Shown: positions 57,466 through 64,000 of the stretch, in pieces
Position numbering within the stretch: the stretch's first letter is position 1
Layout: each line of letters starts with the position of its first letter
Assembly (NCBI GenBank): GCA_963806045.1
Contig: CAWDWP010000007.1
Span: forward strand, 124,001-188,000
Source of the DNA: DATCHW01 sp963806045
GTDB taxonomy: Bacteria > Bacteroidota > Ignavibacteria > Tepidaquicellales > Tepidaquicellaceae
Length of the DNA stretch: 64,000 nt
Direction: 5' to 3'
Notes under the pieces: generated by a model
Told to the model about the DNA's origin: nothing
What the model saw: only the letters and a program-made list of their open reading frames with translations
Databases searched by the model: none
Program-made: the position numbers and the translations under genes

Positions 57466-57993
57466 ATGAAAATGAAAATCAGATTTATATCGGTCATCGT
57501 ATTATTATTTTTTGCAAATTGCTCTTTTTCTCAACAAAATGAAATAAAAGACAGTAATTATAAATTTAAAATTTCTCTTCCTTCAAAACTGGTGAAGACA
57601 AAAATTGAAGAAACGGATAAAAAAGACGCCATTTCGTATTCATTCAAAACCAGTGACGGGAAAATGTTCGTGATGGTTCTCGCCTTTAAGCTTACAACAA
57701 TTAAAAACTTAGCTGATTTAATATACACAATAGAGAAAGATTTAAGCCTGAACATCCCGAAAAGAACTTCTGAATATTCTGATTATGATTTCGGAGCTTA
57801 TGACGGACGAAGTGCGGTTTATAAAAACACGGAATCCGCAGAAACCCTTTATTACTTCAGAACAAAAAATGAGATTTTATCGGATAATTACGCTTATGTT
57901 TTACGGTTTATAAGTCCTGCTTCTGAATTTAATTCATCAATTGAGAGTGAAATTAAGTCAATTGCGGAATCCTTTAAATATCCTTCTGAATAA
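57466..57993 (+). CDS. Small exported protein of unknown function
   Basis: A 175-residue protein with a signal peptide (IRFISVIVLLFFANCSFSQ, cleavage about residue 23; the Cys lies before the predicted cleavage site, so a lipoprotein is possible but not clear). The rest has beta strands and charged loops resembling PsbP/MOG1-like small domains, without a firm match. It follows the M48 protease by 6 bases and ends 3 bases before the convergent hydrolase gene. Confidence 0.6.
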   Translation: MKMKIRFISVIVLLFFANCSFSQQNEIKDSNYKFKISLPSKLVKTKIEETDKKDAISYSFKTSDGKMFVMVLAFKLTTIKNLADLIYTIEKDLSLNIPKRTSEYSDYDFGAYDGRSAVYKNTESAETLYYFRTKNEILSDNYAYVLRFISPASEFNSSIESEIKSIAESFKYPSE

Positions 57994-57996
57994 TTC

Positions 57997-58638
57997 TTAC
58001 CTTAGAAAAGAATTATATTTTTTTTCATTTCCAATAGTGGTTGATTCATCATGTCCCGGATAAACTGTAAAATCATCATCGCAAAGTCCGAATATTTTTA
58101 TTTTAATACTATCGATTAATATATTATAGTCTCCGCCTTCAAGGTCAGTTCTGCCAATTGTGTTTTTAAATAAAACATCTCCGGTTATAATAATTTTTTT
58201 TGATTCATCTACTAATGAGACACTCCCCGGTGAGTGACCGGGTGTATGTATGACTGTAATTTTGTTATTTCCCAGGCGAAGCTGCTGGGTATCCATTAGA
58301 TAGTCATCAAATGGCGGTGGTGGAACGATATCCAATCCAAATAGCTCAGACTGAATCATAGCTTTTTTAACCAGAAATTCATCATCCCGATGGATATATA
58401 ATGGTGCTGCGAATGCCGATTTAGCAAAAGCATTTCCTAATATATGATCAATATGGCCGTGTGTGTTTATTATATACCTGATATTAATATTTCCGGATTT
58501 AACGAAATTATTTATGGCATTCTCTTCATCTGTGTTATATGCTCCCGGGTCAATCAGCATTCCTTCAAGTGATTTTTCATCCCAATATAGGTAACAATTC
58601 ATTTGAAAAGGATTTAATACGAAACTATTGATTTCCAC
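57997..58638 (-). CDS. Metallo-beta-lactamase-fold hydrolase (glyoxalase II-like)
   Basis: A 213-residue cytoplasmic hydrolase. Zinc ligands are in NTHGHIDHILGN (HxHxDH) near residue 58, HTPGHSPGSVSL near 129 and GDVLFKNTIGRTDL near 151; the final histidine is in YPGHDEST. The GRTDL/GDYN region is typical of small glyoxalase II-like MBL proteins. The substrate is not assignable from sequence. The gene is divergent from smpB. Confidence 0.88.
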   Translation of the reverse strand: MEINSFVLNPFQMNCYLYWDEKSLEGMLIDPGAYNTDEENAINNFVKSGNINIRYIINTHGHIDHILGNAFAKSAFAAPLYIHRDDEFLVKKAMIQSELFGLDIVPPPPFDDYLMDTQQLRLGNNKITVIHTPGHSPGSVSLVDESKKIIITGDVLFKNTIGRTDLEGGDYNILIDSIKIKIFGLCDDDFTVYPGHDESTTIGNEKKYNSFLR

Positions 58639-58692
58639 TGATATATAAATTGATTTTACTAATTAGTTTAAATATTTTAAACACTTATTAAA

Positions 58693-59142
58693 ATGAATGA
58701 CTTAGATAAAATTAAAATAATCGGTTCTAATCGTAAAGCTAATTTCCAGTACGAAATTTTAAACAGATATGAAGCCGGTTTAGTTCTTTTAGGTACGGAA
58801 GTTAAATCGCTTAGAGAATCTAAAGTAAATCTTCAGGAAAGTTTTGCTAAATTTTTGAAGGATGAACTATGGCTTACCAATTGTCATATCAGCGAATATA
58901 AATATGGAAATATTAATAATCATGACCCTCTGAGGAATAGGAAATTATTATTGTCAAAGAGGGAGCTTAAAAAAATTAAGAGCCAGCTTGAAGAAAAAGG
59001 ATTAACACTGATACCTACTAAAATATATTTTAAAGGTTCCCGCATAAAAATAGAAATGGCTTTAGCAAAAGGAAAAAAATTATATGACAAAAGGGAATCA
59101 ATTAAAAAACGTGATACAGACAGAAAGTTAAAAAGGTTATAA
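58693..59142 (+). CDS. smpB: SsrA-binding protein
   Basis: Partner of tmRNA in rescuing stalled ribosomes. The 149-residue protein has NRKANFQYEILNRYEAGLVL, the conserved GTEVKSLRESKVNL motif and the basic C-terminal tail (KGKKLYDKRESIKKRDTDRK) that enters the ribosomal channel. It is followed 4 bases later by tyrS, so the pair is probably co-transcribed. Confidence 0.96.
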   Translation: MNDLDKIKIIGSNRKANFQYEILNRYEAGLVLLGTEVKSLRESKVNLQESFAKFLKDELWLTNCHISEYKYGNINNHDPLRNRKLLLSKRELKKIKSQLEEKGLTLIPTKIYFKGSRIKIEMALAKGKKLYDKRESIKKRDTDRKLKRL

Positions 59143-59146
59143 TAAT

Positions 59147-60366
59147 ATGCAGTTATCATTAAATGAACAAATGGACATCCTTCGAAAGGGGACAGTAGAA
59201 ATTATTCCCGAAGATGAATTAGTCAGAAAAATTGAAAAATCAATTAAAGAAAAAAAACCATTAAATGTTAAATTGGGATGCGACCCCTCAAGGCCTGATT
59301 TGCACATAGGACATTCAGTTGTCCTGAATAAATTGAGGGAATTTCAGGATTTGGGACATACTGCAATTCTTATCGTAGGAGATTATACCGGAATGATTGG
59401 TGACCCGAGCGGAAAAAAAGTTACGCGTCCTCAGCTTACTTTCGAAGAAACAAGAGAAAATGGAATTACTTATTATAATCAGGCTACTAGAATTTTAGAT
59501 AAGGAAAAAACAAAAATATTTTACAATTCTGAATGGTTAAAAGAATTAATGCTTAAAGACCTTATCGAAATTATGAGTAAGTTTACAGTCCAGAGAATAT
59601 TGGAAAGAGATGATTTTACTAACAGGTTAAAGGATCAGCAGGAAATATCTCTTCACGAAATTTTATACCCGATAATGCAGGGGTACGACTCGTTAGCAAT
59701 AAATGCTGATGTTGAACTCGGAGGCACCGACCAGAGATTTAATAATCTTGTCGGAAGAATTATGCAGAAACGCTTCAATAAAGAACCACAGGTTGTTATG
59801 TTAATGCCATTACTCGAAGGAATAGACGGAAATGAAAAAATGAGCAAATCCCTTGACAACGCCATAGGTATAACCGATTCGCCTAAAGATATTTTCGGTA
59901 AGTCAATGCGGATACCTGATACATTAATTTATAAATATTTTGTTCTTACAACCAGATTGCGACCATCTGAATTGACTGAAATAAAATCGGGACTCGAAAA
60001 TCCTGATAATAACCCGAGGAATTATAAACGCAGGTTGGGATTTGAATTAGTTAAGTTATATTACAATGAGGAAGAAGCCGGAAAAGCAATTGAAGAGTTC
60101 GATAAAATATTTATTAAAAAAGAAATCCCGGACGATATAATTGAATACGAATTAACGGAAAAAAATATTAAATTAATAAAACTTTTAACACAAACCGGAC
60201 TGACTGAATCAAATGGTGAAGCAAGAAGATTGATTAAGCAAGGCGGGATTTCGATTAACGGTATAAAAATTACCGATGAGAACTATGAAATAAACTCTAG
60301 ATGAAGAATTTATTATTAAAAGCCGGGAAAAGAAAATTCTTAAAAGTTATACCTATACATAATTAA
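59147..60366 (+). CDS. tyrS: Tyrosyl-tRNA synthetase with frame change at the C-terminus
   Basis: Charges tRNA-Tyr. The catalytic core is intact: LGCDPSRPDLHIGHSVVL (HIGH) near residue 45, GDPSGKK, GTDQRFNNLVGR and KMSKSLDNAIG near 230. A C-terminal S4 domain starts near residue 340. The 0-frame stops at 60302-60304, cutting the S4 domain short. The sequence to 60366 continues the S4 fold in other frames: skipping one base at 60299 and one at 60321 restores NSDEEFIIKAGKRKFLKVIP up to a TAA at 60364-60366. A single -1 change also reaches the last part. The truncated form (385 residues) would lack the final strand of the S4 domain. Confidence 0.92.
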
Positions 60367-60395
60367 TGGTTAAAATTTGTTTAAAAGTTATTTCG

Positions 60396-60404
60396 AAAGG
60401 AGGG
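60396..60404 (+). promoter_or_regulatory. Unusually strong Shine-Dalgarno before the arginine decarboxylase gene
   Basis: AAAGGAGGG ends 4 bases before the ATG at 60409. Almost no other gene in the window has more than a partial match, so this site stands out and supports the chosen start. It may mark strong translation. Confidence 0.8.
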
Positions 60405-60408
60405 TCAA

Positions 60409-60954
60409 ATGTTTAAACCGTCGAAAATATTCTTTACCAAAGGAGTAGGAAGACATAAAGATTATCTTCAGTCATTTGAGCTTGCATTAAGACAAGCAGG
60501 AATCGAAAAATGTAATATTGTTACTGTTTCCAGCATATATCCTGCGGGATGTAAACGGCTTACGAAAGAGCAGGGGATTGCAATGCTTGAGGCAGGACAA
60601 ATTACTTTCTGCGTTATGGCAAGAAACTTTACAAATGAACCCAACCGCCTTATAGCTTCTTCAATAGGAGTTGCTTTACCTTCTGATGACAGCCATTACG
60701 GTTATATATCCGAACATCATCCATACGGACAGACTGAAAAATTATCAGGTGAATATGCAGAAGATCTTGCCGCTACGATGCTCGCAACAACTTTAGGGGT
60801 TGAATTTGACCCTGAGACTGCCTGGAATGAACGTGAAAATGTTTACAGACAAAGCGGTAAAATATTTAAAACATTCAATATGACTCAGTCGGCTGAGGGT
60901 GATAAAAACGGGTTGTGGACAACCGTTATTGCTTGTGCAGTAATGCTTGAATAA
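60409..60954 (+). CDS. pdaD: Pyruvoyl-dependent arginine decarboxylase
   Basis: Converts arginine to agmatine, the first step of one polyamine route. The 181-residue proenzyme cleaves itself between Ser41 and Ser42 (VTVSSIYPA), turning Ser42 into the pyruvoyl group of the alpha chain. Other family features are FFTKGVGRHKDYLQSFELAL, GCKRLTKEQG and MLATTLGVEFDP. The length is standard. It stands alone after tyrS with a 104-base gap from the tyrS 0-frame stop and a perfect Shine-Dalgarno. No other polyamine gene is in the window. Confidence 0.93.
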   Translation: MFKPSKIFFTKGVGRHKDYLQSFELALRQAGIEKCNIVTVSSIYPAGCKRLTKEQGIAMLEAGQITFCVMARNFTNEPNRLIASSIGVALPSDDSHYGYISEHHPYGQTEKLSGEYAEDLAATMLATTLGVEFDPETAWNERENVYRQSGKIFKTFNMTQSAEGDKNGLWTTVIACAVMLE

Positions 60955-60964
60955 TTTACGCGTT

Positions 60965-61216
60965 CTAAATATTATCATATTGTGTCAATTCCCACTTTAA
61001 GTCATTAAGGTTAAATGACAATTCGCATATCACACTTTGCTTTTCGCAAATAACGGAATAATGGTATATAAAGCTGTTTCCCTTTGGAGTTTTCCAGTTT
61101 GAATTTATTTTTGAAACATTATAAATTCCATTTCTCCATTTAAACCTTTTTATTTCAAATTTAAGGTTATGGAAATATCCTATTACTTCTACCTGTTCAA
61201 ATACCTGAAATGCCAT
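60965..61216 (-). CDS. Small protein of unknown function
   Basis: An 83-residue protein rich in aromatics and Lys/Asn with alternating polar pattern (VEVIGYFHNLKFEIKRFKW, NSFIYHYSVICE). It has two cysteines and no signal peptide or membrane segment. The composition matches neighbouring genes and it lies between convergent pdaD and the minus-strand MFS gene, so it is probably real. It is not recognised. Confidence 0.5.
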   Translation of the reverse strand: MAFQVFEQVEVIGYFHNLKFEIKRFKWRNGIYNVSKINSNWKTPKGNSFIYHYSVICEKQSVICELSFNLNDLKWELTQYDNI

Positions 61217-61311
61217 AATTATTTATTAACCATAATAATATATGGTTTATAAATAAATAAGTCAACTTCAATAAATCACCCTTATTTGATTAGTAACCGA
61301 TGTGAGATTGT

Positions 61312-62532
61312 TCAGGATACTTCCAGGAAATTTAAATCTTTTCCGAAAGTTTCTTCGAGTTTCCTCACAGATATATATGCTATGAGAATTGTCAGAAATC
61401 CTACGATAAGAGCGCTGTATATGATGCCGGTTAATGGAATAAGAGTCTGAAATAATAAGGTCGCAGGTACTACAGCTCCCCTTACAAAATTTGGAACTGT
61501 TGTTGTAACAGTAGCCCTTATGTTAATCCCGAACTGCTCTGATGCATTTGTTACGAATACTGCCCAATATCCTCCTGCAATTCCAAGAAGGAGACATATT
61601 GCATAGAAATATACAACACCAAATTTATTAGCGAACAGATATACAACAATAAAAAAAGCAGAAAGTATGATGAAACTTTCAATGACTTTTTTTCGTGTTT
61701 TAAATATCTGGCTTAGAGAACCGCTTGCAAAGTCTCCGAAAGCTAAACCAATATAGCAGAACATAATTGCTTTGCCCGCAAATACAGGTTCTGTAAATTT
61801 AAATTCCTTTGCGAATTCAGGTGAAAAAGTTATAAGAACTCCGACAATAAACCAGATTGGAACTCCGATAGAGATACAGTACAGGTATTTAAAAAATAAT
61901 TTTTTGTTAGAAAATAATTTTAAAAAATTTCCTCGGCTGACATTACTGTCTTTTATAGATTTAAACATACCTGATTCATATACTCCGATTCTTAAAATCA
62001 GTAAAAGAAAACCCATACCACCACCTATAAAATATGCTGTTCGCCATTGAAATTCGTCACCGATAAAAGAAGCTACGACTGCCCCTAATATCCCCACAGT
62101 TGCTACTATCATCGTACCGTAACCTCTTGTTTCCTTTGGCATAACTTCGCTTACCAGTGTAATTCCTGCACCAAGTTCCCCCGCAAGACCTATTCCTGCT
62201 ATGAATCTCAATACCGCATAAACATTAACATCAGTTACGAATCCATTCAATATATTTGCTACCGAATATAAAAATATAGAGCCAAATAAAACCGATATTC
62301 TGCCTTTTTTATCACCCAGAATTCCCCAGATTATTCCACCTATAAGCATTCCCATCATCTGCATGTTCAACAGTAAAACACCTTTGTTCATTATGGCGGA
62401 ATCTTCCAGAACTCCTAATCCTTTTAAAGAGGGGATTCTTACAATACTGAATAAAATTAAATCGTATATATCTACAAAATACCCTAAGGCAGATATTATG
62501 ATAATAGCTGCAGTATTTCTGTTTTTCAGCAT
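61312..62532 (-). CDS. Major facilitator superfamily transporter
   Basis: A 406-residue inner-membrane transporter with 12 predicted helices. Family A-like motif GIIWGILGDKKGRISVLFGS lies between helices 2 and 3 (about 75-95), and RFIAGIGLAGELGAGITLVSE in helix 4 resembles the metabolite:H+ symporter (sialate/benzoate-type) group. The short GDFASGSLSQIFKTRKK repeats the motif in the second half. The substrate is unknown. It lies 4 bases after the beta-helix gene stop, so the two are probably co-transcribed. Confidence 0.88.
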   Translation of the reverse strand: MLKNRNTAAIIIISALGYFVDIYDLILFSIVRIPSLKGLGVLEDSAIMNKGVLLLNMQMMGMLIGGIIWGILGDKKGRISVLFGSIFLYSVANILNGFVTDVNVYAVLRFIAGIGLAGELGAGITLVSEVMPKETRGYGTMIVATVGILGAVVASFIGDEFQWRTAYFIGGGMGFLLLILRIGVYESGMFKSIKDSNVSRGNFLKLFSNKKLFFKYLYCISIGVPIWFIVGVLITFSPEFAKEFKFTEPVFAGKAIMFCYIGLAFGDFASGSLSQIFKTRKKVIESFIILSAFFIVVYLFANKFGVVYFYAICLLLGIAGGYWAVFVTNASEQFGINIRATVTTTVPNFVRGAVVPATLLFQTLIPLTGIIYSALIVGFLTILIAYISVRKLEETFGKDLNFLEVS

Positions 62533-62536
62533 CTTA

Positions 62537-64000
62537 CTATTTTAGTAATATTATTTTCTTTGTATCTGAATAATTTTTTGATGATAATCTATAAAAATAA
62601 ATTCCTGAAGAAAAGTTTTCGGCATTCCATTTTGCTTCATATATACCTGCATTCAGATTACCATTTATAAGAACATCAACTATTTTACCTGAAATATCAT
62701 ATACTTCTAATTTCACAAACTCATTCGCGGGTATCTGAAATTTTATATTAGTAACAGGATTAAATGGATTTGGATATGCTTCAAATAATCTAAAATCTTT
62801 AATAAATTCGTAATTGTTATTTATCGAAGTTAATGTCCAGATAGGCAAGTAATCCACAACTCCCAGCGCCGGATTATTATGATGTCCGAAAATATGAGAT
62901 GCGACGGTATCCGGATTAATTGTTCCCCAATAATTGTTTTGTGCTTTAATAGAATCAGGCGTATTATTGTAAAGGTCAAATGTCGTGTCATTATGAGAAT
63001 TATAATAAATTTTATTAAAACCATTATCTGATGTATCGGAATTATAGATATTTCCAATATCCGGTCTTGCATTTGTCTGAATAGTTATCCCCCATAAATT
63101 CCACCTTATAGTATTTCTAGTAACAATTGCTACATTAGTTGCACCCCCGATAAAATTAATTCCGCTTCCTCCCAGCAATGGAAGTCCCTGAATATTATTG
63201 CTGTCAATTATATTATTATTAATATAAGCATTAATATTTGAACCCTGCATTGCAATACCGTACCTGTTTTTTTTAATTATATTGTTCTCAATAATAACTA
63301 AAGGAACACTACCTGCGGGAAGAAAAGAAATGCCACCGGACATAGGATATAATCCTCTTATAATATTATTTCTTATGATAACAGGGGAATTTCCGGCAGC
63401 TCCTAAATTAATTTGCGGGTAATTTCCGTTTTCAACATCATTTTCGTAAATCAAATTGTCAATGATAGTGGGCGAAGATGCAATGTTTGCACCGGATTGA
63501 ATTGCCGCATTTCCATTTCTATAAATTTTACAATGTGAAATTACAGGATTAGACCTGAATAAATATATTGCACCACGTCTTTGACCTGAAATGTAAGGGT
63601 TATTTCTTATTGTACAACTATCTATAGACATATCGCAATCCAACAAGCTTATTGCGTTACCATATTCAAAGATAAGTTTTTTCAAAACTGATACATCGCT
63701 CAGAGAATCCAGTTTTATACCGAAATATTTAAATGAAGTATCAATAGCAGTCATTTTTACCGAATCAGGCGGATTTATTTTTAAGACTCCCGTTATGTAT
63801 ATTAAAAAGGAACTCCCAACTTTTATAGTTCTGTTGTTTAATATTTTTAATGTATCACTTTGAGAAATTGTAATATTATCCTTAATTAAAATAAAACCCA
63901 AAGAATCTACAACAGCGCCAGATGAAAATGCTATAAGACTATCCAAAGTCCAGTTTCTTCCAGTTCCTGGAGTCGAATAATTTGATCTCGAAATATTATA
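62537..64000 (-). CDS. Right-handed beta-helix surface protein with T9SS sorting domain; 5' end outside the window
   Basis: The frame is open to the window edge (codons from 64000 down encode SRSNYSTPGTGRNWT before the nearest TTG at 63946), so the start is missing. The visible 488 residues contain right-handed parallel beta-helix repeats (many N-N-I-I, I-S-H-C and I-I-R-N type turns, PbH1/NosD-like) at about 90-330, and a C-terminal FlgD-like T9SS type A sorting domain starting FEAYPNPFNPVTNIKFQI and ending SGIYFYRLSSKNYSDTKKIIL. It is probably secreted and attached to the cell surface. Ligand or enzymatic role is unclear; beta-helix domains often bind or cut polysaccharide. Confidence 0.85.
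   Translation of the reverse strand, partial: YNISRSNYSTPGTGRNWTLDSLIAFSSGAVVDSLGFILIKDNITISQSDTLKILNNRTIKVGSSFLIYITGVLKINPPDSVKMTAIDTSFKYFGIKLDSLSDVSVLKKLIFEYGNAISLLDCDMSIDSCTIRNNPYISGQRRGAIYLFRSNPVISHCKIYRNGNAAIQSGANIASSPTIIDNLIYENDVENGNYPQINLGAAGNSPVIIRNNIIRGLYPMSGGISFLPAGSVPLVIIENNIIKKNRYGIAMQGSNINAYINNNIIDSNNIQGLPLLGGSGINFIGGATNVAIVTRNTIRWNLWGITIQTNARPDIGNIYNSDTSDNGFNKIYYNSHNDTTFDLYNNTPDSIKAQNNYWGTINPDTVASHIFGHHNNPALGVVDYLPIWTLTSINNNYEFIKDFRLFEAYPNPFNPVTNIKFQIPANEFVKLEVYDISGKIVDVLINGNLNAGIYEAKWNAENFSSGIYFYRLSSKNYSDTKKIILLK

Overview
The window is a 64 kb piece of an AT-rich chromosome from the Bacteroidota/Chlorobiota/Ignavibacteria side of the FCB group, most likely an Ignavibacteria-type organism. 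The evidence is: type IX secretion system (T9SS) components (PorU- and PorV-like proteins); several exported proteins ending in the 'YPNPF/YPNP' FlgD-like C-terminal sorting domain; the acpP-fabF-rnc order; few Shine-Dalgarno sites; and a type-2 isoleucyl-tRNA synthetase. No phage, transposase, integrase or CRISPR was seen. Most of the region is housekeeping DNA, and the interest lies in its anomalies.

Layout. 1-5.1 kb (minus): the 3'-incomplete ileS, readable only with six same-direction frame changes, and an ECF sigma/anti-sigma/small periplasmic protein operon. 5.3-14 kb: a lytic transglycosylase, ComF-like protein, EttA, a MerR regulator, a lipoprotein related to amidohydrolases that has lost its metal ligands, then prmC-dtd-DUF2520-like-OMP. 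14-30.6 kb (minus): a glycosyltransferase, a T9SS-exported M6-like protein whose HExGH site is destroyed, porV, a tandem duplication of porU (proximal copy intact, distal copy with a 1-base frameshift, and a fossil of the rnc 3' end at the junction), then rnc-fabF-acpP. 30.7-37 kb (minus): a papain-like lipoprotein without a normal start codon, purL, metK, and a membrane Fe-S oxidoreductase of the kind that links ETF to quinone. 37-43.9 kb: a membrane glycosyltransferase, YjbQ, coaX, an outer-membrane protein, a bifunctional nuclease and etfBA. 43.97 kb: initiator tRNA-Met with terminators. 44.4-53.4 kb (plus): a nine-CXXCH multihaem cytochrome with a T9SS sorting domain (two frame changes), a PASTA protein, rpe, nnr, an isolated nuoN, two envelope proteins and ssb. 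53.5-56.5 kb (minus): arcC-argF-pyrB. 56.6-64 kb: an M48 protease, a metallo-beta-lactamase hydrolase, smpB, tyrS (frame change at the C-terminus), pyruvoyl-dependent arginine decarboxylase, an MFS transporter and the end of a T9SS-exported beta-helix protein.

How the parts fit. PorU and PorV are the outer-membrane sortase and shuttle of T9SS. The M6-like protein beside them, the multihaem cytochrome and the beta-helix protein are likely cargo. EtfAB and the Fe-S membrane protein would pass electrons from acyl-CoA dehydrogenases to menaquinone, and NuoN belongs to complex I.

The most unusual signals are: (1) ten frame changes in three otherwise well-conserved genes (ileS, the cytochrome gene, tyrS) that can all be explained as one extra base, which is either a local sequencing fault or something biological; (2) the porU duplication with a gene-conversion-like mosaic; (3) two exported proteins whose family catalytic residues have been replaced.
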